Assembly (NCBI GenBank): GCA_029532415.1 | Contig: JAQOTA010000062.1 | Location: 868,001-932,000, forward strand | Reading direction: 5' to 3' | Length of the DNA stretch: 64,000 nt | Source: Marasmius tenuissimus | Taxonomy: Eukaryota; Basidiomycota; Agaricomycetes; Agaricales; Marasmiaceae | Shown here: positions 46,329 to 56,733 of the stretch, in pieces | Numbering within the stretch: position 1 is the first letter of the stretch | How the letters are laid out: every line of letters starts with the position of its first letter | Translations under genes and position numbers: made by a program | Notes under the pieces: model-generated | The model's input: the letters and a program-made list of their open reading frames with translations, nothing else | The model's database searches: none | What the model was told of the DNA's origin: nothing

Positions 46329-49300
46329 ATGGACTACAATGAATATACAGACAGTTTTAGCACCACAGACCCTCTTGATACTCGGGAGGGTTCCGGGGCG
46401 ACGGTGCCGCCTCCCCACACGTGCCTGCAGGCGGTGGGCGACTCCAGTGGATACAGCGAAAGCTGCAGGAGCCAGGAGACCCAGGGACCTAACCCTGGCT
46501 ACGACACACGCGGTCCCTCCCCCGAGGGTGAGCAAGCCAATCCGACCCCCTCGTGGAGACAAAGCGAGGATGGCAAACAAAACGACAAAAGACATGAAAT
46601 GGTGATAGACAGAATAGAATGTGCGGAAAGCCCAGAACCATACAAAGTAGAAACAAACCGGGGGAGCCAGAACCCAGAAGCAGATCTATGGGAAGCACTC
46701 GAGAGATGGAACGAGCTACGGGAAATTGAAAGGCTACAAGCGGAATTAGATAAACCGTTCAACATAAGCCAGCCTGAAACACAGGTCCAAAGCGAAGTCA
46801 ACAGGCCGCCAGGGAGCGAAAGTAACAAAAAGAAGAAAATACGGAAGCGAACCAATAACAAAGCCAGCACGAGAATAGGGTCAATAAACATAAGAGGATA
46901 TGGAGACACGAACCTGTTCAGCAAGAAAAATAAATGGATGCACATGAACCAACTAATGAGAGACAGAAGGTATGGAATAATTGCCGTACAAGAAACTCAC
47001 CTGAATGATGAAAGAATCCAAGAAATAAATAAGACACACGGAAACAGGTTCACAGTATATGGAACGAACAGCCCAGACAACCCAACAGCTAAGGGCGGAG
47101 TAGCGATTGTGATCAAAAAGGACGATTTCCTAGACCCAAAACCAATACTCGTAAGGGAGATAGTACCAGGCAGAGCGATACTAATGAAGCTAAGATGGCA
47201 CAAAACGATAGACAAGAACGCACAAGAGAAATGGACATCACTCACCGTAATGGGAATATACGCCCCGAATGTGACCGAACATGACGGCAGAGAAAATGCG
47301 GACTTCTGGAAAAAAATAGAGGAATACTATGAGAAGCACCCATCGGCACCAAGGCCAGACATAATGCTGGGGGACTGTAACATGGTAGAAAATCCGTCAC
47401 TGGACAGGCTCCCACAAAGAAGTGACCCGAGCGACGCAAGAGACACTTTGGACTCCCTCAAAATGGAACTAGGGCTATCAGACGCCTGGAGAGAAACATA
47501 CCCAACGACAAAGGAATTCACTTTTAACCAAGCAGCGACAGGATCAAAATCAAGAATAGACCGAATATACATGTCCGAGAGACTGAAGCCCCAGGTGAGA
47601 GAATGGAAAAACAACCTATCACCGCTATGCGGAGCGGACCACAATATAGTCTCAGTCCGAATATCGTGCGAGAAAGCCCCGCAAACAGGACCAGGAAGAC
47701 CCACGATACCAATACAACTACTCCAAGACAAACAATTCACGACCTTCATGTCGGAAGAAGGCATCAAAACACTAGAGAGACAAAACCAAAGGACAAGTAG
47801 AACAGAACTGGAAAACCCACAGTTAGACCTCTCTGAGTGGAAAGTAAAAGTCGCAGAAAAAGCCCGAGAGAGAGCAAAGGTAGTGAAACCAAGAATTGAA
47901 AGACAAATAGAAAAACTGACAAGAGACCTACAAGTCTCTCTAAATGACCCGACCACAGATGACGAGACAAAAATCCGAAGAGGATCCGAACTTGCCACCC
48001 AGATTGCGAACCTCGAGCAACAAAAACATGCATGGAAACGAGATCAGGCGAGGGCAAGATACAGACTCGAAGGGGAAACAGTATGCAAATACTGGATCGA
48101 CTCAAGCAAAGAGAAGAAACCACGAGATGTGATATATGTGCTAGAAATCAAAGACTCGGGCCAACAACAACCAACCAACAATGAACAGGCCGACAGAAAT
48201 GACGCACCAAACCAAATCCAAACATACAACACACTGATAGCGAGCCAGCCACAAGCCCAACCCCAAGACACGGTACTAGTGGGAGAAACGAGGGATGAAA
48301 GAAAAATATATGAGACTGACCCAAAAAAGATGGCCGAGCTCGCTAGGAACTACCATGATAAGATCCAAGACGACGGGACCAAAGACACGCACCCAGAGGG
48401 AGAATCAATCATAAATGAAACTTTAGACTACCTTGAAACTGAGCTAACACCAGACCAACAGCATGAAGTAAGAATGAACGTAAACGAAAACAACACATCA
48501 ATGGCCCTAATACTGTCTGAAAATGGCACCGCACCAGGGAATGACGGTTTCCCCTTTGAACTATACAAAGTAGCCCAAAAGAAGAACAAAGAGGATGAGA
48601 AGTTAGGAAGAGAGAGAAGATTCGATATCGTAAAGCTCCTAACCGGAGCATTCATAGATATTGAAGAACACGGTGTAAACCCAAAAACAAACTTTGCGGA
48701 GGGCTGGATGTGCCCGATCTACAAAAAGAAGGACAAAACAGATGTAGCGAACTACCGTCCAATAACGCTCTTAAACACTGACTATAAGATTTTCACCAAG
48801 GCGATAGCAATGAAACTCGCGAAAGTTGCACCGCACCTTCTCCACAAGAACCAAGCCGGGTTTGTTCCGGGGAGAGACATAACTGACCAAACACAACTGA
48901 TCAGAATGCTCATGCACTACGCCGAAACAAAAAAAGAGAACGGGCTAATCGTTGCACTGGACCAGGAAAAAGCCTACGACAAAATCGCCCACGACTACCT
49001 GTGGAAAACCTTAGAAAAACTAAAGTTCCCGAGCAAATTTATCAACACAATAAAATCCCTATACGAAAACGCAGAAACCAAAGTGATGGTGAACGGGCAC
49101 CTAAGCTCGAGCTTCAAGATAACGAGGGGAGTCAGACAAGGGGACCCAATGTCCTGTATACTGTTCGACCTAGCCATTGAGCCACTGGGAGCCATGATTA
49201 GAAGTTCAAACCTCCAAGGGTACCGGATAGGTCAGCACGAACCAGAACGGGTTATTGTAAACATGTTTGCAGATGACACCACTGTCTTCCTGTCAAGAGA

Positions 49301-51962
49301 CGACAGCATCGAAACCCTTAAACAGATAACGGACAGGTGGTGCATAGCCTCGAGAGCAAGATTCAACGAGGGGAAAACCGAGATAATCCCAATTGGTGAT
49401 AAACAGTACCGAGATGAAGTCATAGAAACAAGAAGAACGAGACAACACCTCCCGGAGATACCTCTGGACAAACACATTGCGAAGGATGGGGAAGCAATCC
49501 GAATCCTAGGCGCGTGGTTTGGAAGTAATATTGACCAAGAAGGGATTTGGACCCCCGTACTGGAAAAAATAGACTCGAGCCTCGAAAGATGGGAAAAAAC
49601 CGGACCGACAATGGAGGGAAGGAGACACGTCGTCCAGATAACAATCGGCGGAATGACCCAGTACCTGACTAAGGTTCAAGGAATGCCGAAGGCAGTCGAG
49701 AAGAAACTAGAAAAGAGAATCAATAGATTCATCTGGAAAGAAAAAGGACAGAACCCGGTAAGCGGAGAAACAGTCCAAAGCCAATTTGAAATTGGCGGCA
49801 GGAAAATCCTAGACATAGCAGCGAGAAATGAAGCCATCAGAGTAACATGGGTTCAAGCATACCTAAATATGGATGAGAGACCGACCTGGGCGAAAGTTGC
49901 AGATGAAATTTTCAAACACTACACCACCAAAGCAAAGAAACTACCCAAGGAGGCCCTACTAAACCCACTACTCCAATCATGGAAGCCAAACCTGAGTTCG
50001 ACAACGAAGCTACCAAAGGAGCTAGTGGAAATCCTCAAGACCGCAAAGGACCACGACCTATCAATTGATGGAATAAAGATCGCGAGAGAAGCCCTGGATG
50101 TGCTGCCAATATGGTACCGTGTCAAAGCGGACCATAAGAGAATGCACGAGAAAGCCGGTGGCATGGTAAGCGCATGCCTAAGAAGAAACCACGGTGTCAT
50201 GAGTGTCCGCCAAGCACACATAACAGCAGGACTGCTAGACTCCCCGAGTCACGAAGAGTCGGACAACTGCAAATGCGAGGGGTGCAAGTCAGATAGACAC
50301 GCACTCGGCTGCAAACACCCAAACTGGTGCGCAACAAAGGCACGAGAACTACTAGACTTACTTCCCGAAAAGTGGGACCCGAGAGAAGTACCCTTCGAAG
50401 AGGACGAGAACATTGAGGGAGAGACGGGCTGGACAACCTTCACACCGGACCTCACCACTGCAAAAACCTTAGGCGAAACGATAAGAATATTCGACGAGAG
50501 AGATGACGAAGACAGGTCAGGCCAAATCCCAAGAACCTCACAAATCAAACCCACGAACCCAAACGGCCCAAGCCCACAAAAAGTAGCGACCGACGGGTCG
50601 TGCATAAACAACGGGATGGATAACGCGACTGCGGGAGCCGGAGTCTATTTCGGACACAGAGACGAACGAAACACGGCCGCAAAACTGCCAGAGGACATCG
50701 AACAATCAAACCAAACAGGAGAACTGATTGCGATCAAAATTGCCGTGGAAAAAGCCGACCCAAACCGCGAACTATGGATTGAAACAGACTCAAAGTATGC
50801 AATAGGAAGCATAACCAACAATAAAGTCAAAAACGAAGATAGCGGATACATTGAAACGAAGCACGCCGGAATAATTAAAGACATCCTGGTTGGACTGAGA
50901 AGAAGGACAGCTAGAACTCTGCTGAAATGGGTTAAAGGACACCAAGGATACGAGCCAAATGAACAAGCCGACAGACTAGCCGATGCGGGAGCGAGGAAAA
51001 CAAACCCGGACGCCGTGAGCGACTGGTCAATCAAGACACTAAACCTAAACGGAGCAAAGCTAGTAAAGACCACACAGGCCCTGGCGTACCGAAAAATCAG
51101 ACAGAAAAAAGAAAGCAACGCCAAAGAACGAGCGAGAACAAAAAACTCAATCGCCATGGTCAAAGCGCAAAACGAAGAAATTTTTGGAACAATCCCAACC
51201 GAGAAAGCAATATGGATGTCACTGAGGTCAAAAGACCACGCAATGACAACCAGACAGTTCCTGTGGATGCTAGCCCACGATGCATACATGGTGGGTGATA
51301 AATGGCAAAGGGAATCAAGCACGGATGAATTCAGAATCAGGGCAGAATGCAAACACTGCGAAGGCAAGCAGGAGTCAATGAGACACATACTAGCCGAGTG
51401 CGAATCCCCCGGACAAGAGGAAATATGGGAAGCCGCACGGAAGATCTGGGAACAAAAGAGCACAACACCGTGGATGAAACCAAACACGGGCTCAGTAGTA
51501 GGTGCGGGCCTCGCCACAATAATAAACCCGGAGACGGGAAGACCGAACGCGGGAGAAAACCGACTGTGGAGAATTCTCATATCGGAATCAGCCCACCTGA
51601 TCTGGAAAATGAGATGCGAGAGAGTGATAGGAAGCAACAACGAACCTTTCAACCCAGATACAGTCAAGGCAAGATGGGAAACCACAATGAACGAGAGAAT
51701 TAAAATGGACAGACTGCTCACCAATAGAAAGAGATACGCGAACAAAGCGCTGAGCGAGCAGAAAGTCAAGAACACGTGGAGACACACCCTCAAGAATGAG
51801 GACGTCCTCCCAACCGACTGGGTCAAGCAGACTGGGGTTTTAGTGGGTATCGAGATGGACCTGGTGCGAAAGAAAGGGAAAAGAGGCAGGAAGAGACGCC
51901 TAGACCCAACTTCGGAAGCACAGGCGCGGACGAACACGACAGAAAGCGATGAAGATCGCTGA
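46329..51962 (+). CDS. LINE ORF2: endonuclease, reverse transcriptase and RNase H
   Basis: 1877 codons with no interruption. Endonuclease domain about residues 183-445 (NIRGYG, AVQETHL, LGDCNM, SRIDRIYMS, CGADHNIVS), which nicks target DNA. Reverse transcriptase about 770-1060 (NYRPITLLN, QAGFVPGRDI, ALDQEKAYDKI, VRQGDPMS and FADDTT, with the two catalytic Asp). RNase H about 1418-1560 (ATDGSC, TGELIAI, ETDSKYA, WVKGHQG, ADRLAD), with all four acidic positions visible. A Cys/His motif C-x2-C-x8-H-x4-C lies near residue 1673. The true start could be 46329 or a later Met. About 290 bases separate it from the ORF1 stop, so it is probably translated by reinitiation. All catalytic motifs are intact. 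Confidence 0.95.
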   Translation: MDYNEYTDSFSTTDPLDTREGSGATVPPPHTCLQAVGDSSGYSESCRSQETQGPNPGYDTRGPSPEGEQANPTPSWRQSEDGKQNDKRHEMVIDRIECAESPEPYKVETNRGSQNPEADLWEALERWNELREIERLQAELDKPFNISQPETQVQSEVNRPPGSESNKKKKIRKRTNNKASTRIGSINIRGYGDTNLFSKKNKWMHMNQLMRDRRYGIIAVQETHLNDERIQEINKTHGNRFTVYGTNSPDNPTAKGGVAIVIKKDDFLDPKPILVREIVPGRAILMKLRWHKTIDKNAQEKWTSLTVMGIYAPNVTEHDGRENADFWKKIEEYYEKHPSAPRPDIMLGDCNMVENPSLDRLPQRSDPSDARDTLDSLKMELGLSDAWRETYPTTKEFTFNQAATGSKSRIDRIYMSERLKPQVREWKNNLSPLCGADHNIVSVRISCEKAPQTGPGRPTIPIQLLQDKQFTTFMSEEGIKTLERQNQRTSRTELENPQLDLSEWKVKVAEKARERAKVVKPRIERQIEKLTRDLQVSLNDPTTDDETKIRRGSELATQIANLEQQKHAWKRDQARARYRLEGETVCKYWIDSSKEKKPRDVIYVLEIKDSGQQQPTNNEQADRNDAPNQIQTYNTLIASQPQAQPQDTVLVGETRDERKIYETDPKKMAELARNYHDKIQDDGTKDTHPEGESIINETLDYLETELTPDQQHEVRMNVNENNTSMALILSENGTAPGNDGFPFELYKVAQKKNKEDEKLGRERRFDIVKLLTGAFIDIEEHGVNPKTNFAEGWMCPIYKKKDKTDVANYRPITLLNTDYKIFTKAIAMKLAKVAPHLLHKNQAGFVPGRDITDQTQLIRMLMHYAETKKENGLIVALDQEKAYDKIAHDYLWKTLEKLKFPSKFINTIKSLYENAETKVMVNGHLSSSFKITRGVRQGDPMSCILFDLAIEPLGAMIRSSNLQGYRIGQHEPERVIVNMFADDTTVFLSRDDSIETLKQITDRWCIASRARFNEGKTEIIPIGDKQYRDEVIETRRTRQHLPEIPLDKHIAKDGEAIRILGAWFGSNIDQEGIWTPVLEKIDSSLERWEKTGPTMEGRRHVVQITIGGMTQYLTKVQGMPKAVEKKLEKRINRFIWKEKGQNPVSGETVQSQFEIGGRKILDIAARNEAIRVTWVQAYLNMDERPTWAKVADEIFKHYTTKAKKLPKEALLNPLLQSWKPNLSSTTKLPKELVEILKTAKDHDLSIDGIKIAREALDVLPIWYRVKADHKRMHEKAGGMVSACLRRNHGVMSVRQAHITAGLLDSPSHEESDNCKCEGCKSDRHALGCKHPNWCATKARELLDLLPEKWDPREVPFEEDENIEGETGWTTFTPDLTTAKTLGETIRIFDERDDEDRSGQIPRTSQIKPTNPNGPSPQKVATDGSCINNGMDNATAGAGVYFGHRDERNTAAKLPEDIEQSNQTGELIAIKIAVEKADPNRELWIETDSKYAIGSITNNKVKNEDSGYIETKHAGIIKDILVGLRRRTARTLLKWVKGHQGYEPNEQADRLADAGARKTNPDAVSDWSIKTLNLNGAKLVKTTQALAYRKIRQKKESNAKERARTKNSIAMVKAQNEEIFGTIPTEKAIWMSLRSKDHAMTTRQFLWMLAHDAYMVGDKWQRESSTDEFRIRAECKHCEGKQESMRHILAECESPGQEEIWEAARKIWEQKSTTPWMKPNTGSVVGAGLATIINPETGRPNAGENRLWRILISESAHLIWKMRCERVIGSNNEPFNPDTVKARWETTMNERIKMDRLLTNRKRYANKALSEQKVKNTWRHTLKNEDVLPTDWVKQTGVLVGIEMDLVRKKGKRGRKRRLDPTSEAQARTNTTESDEDR

Positions 51963-52155
51963 CGTCTGAGAGTCCCACACTTTGTGCGTAAGGGCATTTC
52001 CTCAGGGAGGGGTTACTACGGTATGACACGGTTACGGTTGACGAGATGGAATCTGGAACGAGTAGAGCACACTCTACATACAACGGCAGTCCCAGGGCGG
52101 CATGCGACATGACACCTGAAGGACGAATGCCCCACCAAAAAAAAAAAAAAAAAAA

Positions 52156-52172
52156 AAGGATACAGTAGGGTT
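52156..52172. repeat. Target-site duplication, right copy
   Basis: Exact 17-base match to 43774-43790, directly after the poly(A) tract. The next bases (AGGGGTTCG...) restore a sequence also found after AGTAGGGTT at 55711, showing the original uninterrupted site. Confidence 0.9.
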
Positions 52173-53640
52173 AGGGGTTCGCACACACGTGCTCTTCAAA
52201 GGGTTCGATTGCCGAGGTCGCGACTCGTTTTATCCTAAACTTCGCAGCTCTTCCATCTCAATTTCTCATCGACAGCTCCCGCGCCTCTCTTCCTCAAACT
52301 CAAAATTTAACTTAACGCACCAGAAGACCTCATACGTGCGGACGACCACTGTAATCAGCTGGACAGGCCTCAACCAGTAGTCCGAGTACATCCAACTCGG
52401 TAGTAATTCGAACAGTCTATTTCAAACCTACCGTAGAAAGTTTTGCGGGATGTACATAGACCCGCTATGTGAGCCCCTTTAACGAGGCCCCCCATCATGC
52501 TTTATGAAAAGACTTTTCTGAGATCTCACTGGATAGGTCCGGTCAGCCTGAATTATGTAGCAGTTTAATCGGCGTGTTATCGCACGAATGGGTCAATCAG
52601 AACTGTCGGTAATCTATGTGCAGTACACACAGACGGAACCAGTTCTTTATTGAGCACGGCGTAAGTGAATAGAGTACATCAATCGGAGACCGAGCTCCTA
52701 GCACCACGGGATGAGTCGAGTATGTGAACCCTTCTAGCCACTGTAGCCTTTTGCCCGAATCAAACGACCCAGCGAGCTCGTCTGTTACCAGCAAGAAAGA
52801 GAAACTCACCGTCACGATTTGACGGTCATGGGTTGTTTTCCAGGGAGAGGATGTCTTCTAGAGATGTAGGAGACGGGGAAAGTCAAAACATGGAACACAG
52901 AAACGAGTTTAAAGACGTACCATATGCCTCGACCCGGAACCTCGACTTCACCTCTTGAAACTATCATCACACTAGCTTCACGTGTCTCCTCGCCTTCGAG
53001 GGAGCACCGGACAACGAATACAGCCTCGCTCAAACAAGCAACTGGGTATACGTCGACGTGATTCGCCCTGAGGAGCATGTTTTGTCGAGGTTAAGTCGAG
53101 AGCAGCCCCAAACAGTGCTAAAGCGAGTTTGGGGGGCTCGGGATAATCTGTAATACAAGCTCCCTGTGGAGATGGCGGACAAAATGCGTCGGACGAACTA
53201 GGTGAGAGAGCCGGGAACTGAGATATGGGCGATCGAGCTTCGAGCGTTAGGTGTTGGCAAACACCTGATTTTGCCTTTCAACGACGTCGTTCGATATCGT
53301 GACCAACTTCGAGCTCCGCGAACTAGTCTCCTTCGCCTGAACAAGAGTATGCGATAAGTAGTGAGAGGAATTGAGGGAACACGCGTTGTAACGTGAGTCG
53401 TTGGACGAACGATTGGGTAGGCAGTGCCATTTTTCAGTTTTGTCCGTTAGTGGGGACTCTTTGGCCTCCGGAAGAACAAGTATTGGGAGGAGTTCAAGTT
53501 GAGTGATCGCTCCATTGTCTGCGATTGAAAGATGCTTCAGGCAGGAAGGCGCCTCGGGTTTGAAGTCAGGAGAATCGGAGCAAAAGCAGGTGCGAGAGGT
53601 GGCTGGGATGTTATCGTGGTTGGTGAGGAAGATAGCCGCC
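52173..53640. other. Diverged copy of an SKT5-like 5' region plus unassigned sequence
   Basis: 52160-52260 matches the sequence upstream of the SKT5-like gene start (55711-55800), sharing AGTAGGGTTAGGGG, GGGTTTCGATTGCCGAGGT-type blocks and GTTTTAT. Between 52.6 and 53.1 kb the minus strand has two protein-like open pieces (52812-53078 and 52597-52815), but the phase at their obvious splice sites creates a stop, so they may be relics. 53.1-53.64 kb shows nothing recognisable. Confidence 0.4.
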
Positions 53641-53689
53641 CAACGGAGCCTGTGGAAGAAATCTTGGTTGGTGAGGTTGAGGAAGGAAC
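53641..53689 (-). repeat. Stray copy of a segment of the SKT5-like N-terminal exon
   Basis: The reverse complement reads CACCAACCAAGATTTCTTCC then ACAGGCTCCGTTGGGCGG. This is nearly the same as the Gln/Pro-rich coding segment at about 55,450-55,498, which codes HQPRFPPQAPLGG. It lies directly beyond the C-terminal end of the decayed gene, so a piece of the N-terminal exon follows the tail, as after unequal recombination between copies. Confidence 0.55.
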
Positions 53690-55709
53690 GCACCTCTTCG
53701 CTAACTCCGTATCCTGTTTGACACCGATCCCTACCTCGGCGTGATACCCGACTGAGTATTCGACTTTGGAGAGACCTTTGTTGGCTGCGCGGCGGGTTCA
53801 GAGGCAGGCTTCAGAGTCGGATTGTTTGAGGACCCTACGCGAGCACAACCGTGAGCGATCTCATCAACACGGAGACACGAGACGAACGCACCGCTCGGAA
53901 TCTGCGAGGCACCACCCGCTCAAGGGGAGTTCAGCTTCTGCGACACCTTTTTCGGCTGCTTTTGTATACCAGGCGATTGAGCGACGGGGGAAGACGGGGC
54001 AGGCTACTGTTCCATATTCGTAGCATTGGCCTGTGGGGGAGGCGATGAGCGATGAGCAGAGGAATAGGAAGCAGGCGGAACTAACCCAATTTGTATTGAC
54101 TGGGCGTGTAACCCAGGTGGGCTGCTCGTGTGAAGAGAGCTTTGGCTTGGTAAGGGTCTGGGGGAATGTATGCTACAAGGAGGAAGTGAGAAGGGGGAAG
54201 GAAGGGAGGCAGGCAACTACGTACCGCATTGTGGGGGAAACACCGGGACCGCTTTCGTGGAGCAGCCCGAGTTCGTGTAGAGCGTGGGGGTTTTCTTCGT
54301 CTGCTTGTTCTGCAGCGAACGAAACCATCAGAGAAAGAAAGGGAGGGAGGATAAAAGCGAGCTCACCCTCTTCAACCACCCAGCAGCATCCCTCTCTCTC
54401 TCTGTTCCTCACCAAGCGCACCGTTCATGAGAACGACACCCAACTTGTACATCGCAGCTGTATCCCCCAGACTGGCCGCTTTCCGATAAAACGCCGAAGC
54501 ATGACTCCAATCCCTCCTCGTCCCTGCCCCAATCTCATTACAAACCCCAACCCGATACGCCGCAGGCGCATGATTCTGCTTCGCAGCCTGCAAATACAAA
54601 TGATACGCTCTCTCGTGATCGACCTGAAGACCCAGAGCGCCGCTCCCAAAACAGTTGGCCAAGTAGAACTGAGCCTCTGGGTAGACTTCGCCGTTCTGAC
54701 CCTGAGTAGCGAGACGACGGATGACTTTGAGAGCTTCGGTGATGAGGGCTTCGGAGTAGCGTTTGCCGGGTTTGACTTTGGAGTCTTTAGAGGATTGACA
54801 GATTTTACGGGCTGCTTCGATGAGATATTTGGCGTAGAGAAAGTGGGCTTCGGGGTCTGGGTCGGCTTTTATGCGTTGCCGGTAGGAATCGATGTATTAT
54901 TTCGTGGAGGGTGGCGTGCTCAGGTCCACGGCTTTGGATTTTGTGGTTGATGGTCGGACAGAGTCGAGGCGAGGGCCGAAATTTGGACACATGTCGAAAT
55001 CGGTGTCTGGTGGACCTGGGTGTGGAGGAAGGGATTCAAAGGAGGTCTGGGAGTGATTGGTTGGGTAGTAACCTCCGCCTGGTGGATATTGTTGTTGTTG
55101 GGGGTAATGCTCAGTGGGTGAGTAATGTTGTTGGTCGACAGGAGGTGGATAATGTTGTTGCTGGGGATGCTGAGAATGGCTACCCGATGAAGAATAATCA
55201 TCATAGATGGATGGGTCGTAGCCAACAGATCCTTCATAGCCTCCGTTGATGGATGCCTCGTAACCTCCTCTGACTGATGGTTCGTATCCTCCTCGAAGCG
55301 ACGGTTCATACCCTCCTCTAAGTGAAGGTCCATAACCTCCTCTTATCGACTCTTCGTACGATGGAGGTGGAGGTGGAGGAGAACCCACTCCGAGAATGTT
55401 GTTGGCTGCAGCAAAGTACGGATCCTGAGCATGTTGTTGCTGTTGTTGGTGAGGATAATATCCGCCCAGCGGAGCCTGTGGAGGAAATCTAGGTTGGTGC
55501 TGCTGAGGAGGTTGAATTGACTGGTACGAGCGCATGGACATGGATGATTTGGATCGTGCGATTGGGTCTTCCAGTCGAGGTGATTGTGCCAAAGGTGCTC
55601 CGTCGTCGAGCGAGAGCTGACTGAAGGCACTCGAGGGATCGACTGCGCTGGCTGGGCTCTGAATTTGTCTCGCTGGGCCTGGATGATTTGTGTTGAGTAC
55701 AGAATCCAA
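53690..55709 (-). pseudogene. SKT5-like Sel1-repeat protein (chitin synthase activator type), decayed
   Basis: The start at 55707-55709 (MDSVLNTNHPGPA) leads into a Gln/Pro/Ser/Tyr-rich N-terminus. It carries a tandem RGGYEPSLRGGYEPSVRGGY-type repeat (about 55,350-55,230). After TPPSTK a TAA (54897-54899) interrupts the frame, which continues at once with YIDSYRQRIKADPDPEAHFLYAKYLIEAA, the family's Sel1 region. A G-to-T change of a Glu codon explains the stop. Sel1 repeats follow (YLANCFGSGALGL, YRVGVCNEIGAGT, YKLGVVLMNGA). A second stop (TGA where Trp is expected) occurs near 53790 before RRAANKGLSKVEYSVGYHAEVGIG. Skt5/Chs4-type proteins activate and localise chitin synthase. Two nonsense codons in otherwise good family sequence argue for a recent pseudogene. 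Confidence 0.72.
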
Positions 55710-55710
55710 G

Positions 55711-55980
55711 TAGGGTTAGGGGCACAACTAGTCCGTTCACACGTTGCCTTTGAGGGGTTTCGATTGCCGAGGTTTCAACGCGTCTCTCTCTCTCTCTCCA
55801 CCGTGTTCCCGTTTTATACTCACCACTGCTCTTGTTCCGCAGTCGACCACACAATGCCCTCCTCTCAAGTCTCCGATGATGGGCACTCTCAATTATTATC
55901 TCAAGCTTGTACACCTTCTTACTTGGATTCCCGTGATGCGTAGGTAGACCGCTTCGGTCTGCGAACATCTCCGACAAGTC
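55711..55980. repeat. Upstream region of the SKT5-like gene, repeated at 52.16 kb and 61.8 kb
   Basis: Contains AGTAGGGTTAGGGGCAC, CGATTGCCGAGG, a (TC)n run at about 55,783-55,798, and GACCGCTTCGGTC (a perfect short inverted repeat) near 55,949. Parts recur at 52,160-52,260 and, more fully, at 61,809-62,080. This is the promoter and leader of the gene to its left. Confidence 0.7.
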
Positions 55981-56733
55981 CTGAGGATAGCGTTAGCTAA
56001 GGTGCTTGAGGGGAAGAACTGCAGCAGGGACTCAATCAAACGAGGCGAGTGACAAGTTACAGCTGGTTTGACTCACAACTGACGCTAGGATGCAGTGTCC
56101 ATATACGATTGAACCTGACCACAAATCCATCATCGTGACCACACTCAGGCCTTGATTCAACAAAAAGAGATCTCTCCACTCGTGCCGCGTGTGTTCGAAA
56201 ATACTATATAATCCATTGATCCCCCTCTCTTTGCGCCAGTGGGTGGCTGCAAAACATTGGAAGGCCATGCAGCTTTTTCGAACAGCAGGTCTCGACTTAA
56301 TGGATACGACAGGAATAAACCACAAATGTCGAAATTCAAGCTGCTGACGGCACTGTGCAGATTATTACCGTTCTACTCCCCGCACGAACTCAGCCGTTGG
56401 CGACTGCGAGAGGCTAATTTACTCGTGATTACAGTGCTACCCGTTATATCTTGTCCTAGAACCCGACTTGATAATATCTACCCCAAACTCAACTGACCAA
56501 ATACCAAATACCAACTGCCAGGAACTCTTTCATTCTCCTAGGCTTCCCAATCACTGAGGATCTCTGTCATGAGTTTTGGATCTTGTAACAGTTCTTGTTG
56601 TTTGGGATTCGAAAGGGGAATCTGCAACCGTCTGCGTCAATGTATGGCTGGCTGCTGGAGGGCTACAATGTATCGGATAGAGGATTTTGAATCATGACGT
56701 GTTATGTCCCGAGGACTCTTGTTTGATTGTGAT
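55981..56733. other. Intergenic, nothing recognised
   Basis: Lies between the SKT5-like 5' region and the 3' end of NLR3. Only short motif-free open frames occur, and no repeat was identified. Confidence 0.4.

Larger units (their letters stand above)
43791..52157 (+). mobile_element. Full-length non-LTR retrotransposon (LINE, Tad-like)
   Basis: About 8.36 kb, bounded by a 17-bp direct repeat and ending in a run of about 20 As (52136-52157). It has a 5' untranslated region of several hundred bases, a gag-like ORF1 with a CCHC knuckle, and a large ORF2 with apurinic-type endonuclease, reverse transcriptase, RNase H and a C-terminal Cys/His motif. Endonuclease plus RNase H in one ORF2, with a gag-like ORF1, fits the fungal Tad1-type lineage; the exact clade is inferred. 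The sense strand is visibly A-rich and codon use differs from host genes on both sides. Exact target duplication, intact ORF2 and long tail all indicate a recent insertion. Confidence 0.93.

Noticed and set aside
50645..51997. 450-codon open frame on the minus strand
   Set aside because: Lies wholly antisense to the LINE ORF2 RNase H and C-terminal region. Its Ser/Leu/Phe-rich content is the mirror of A-rich codons.
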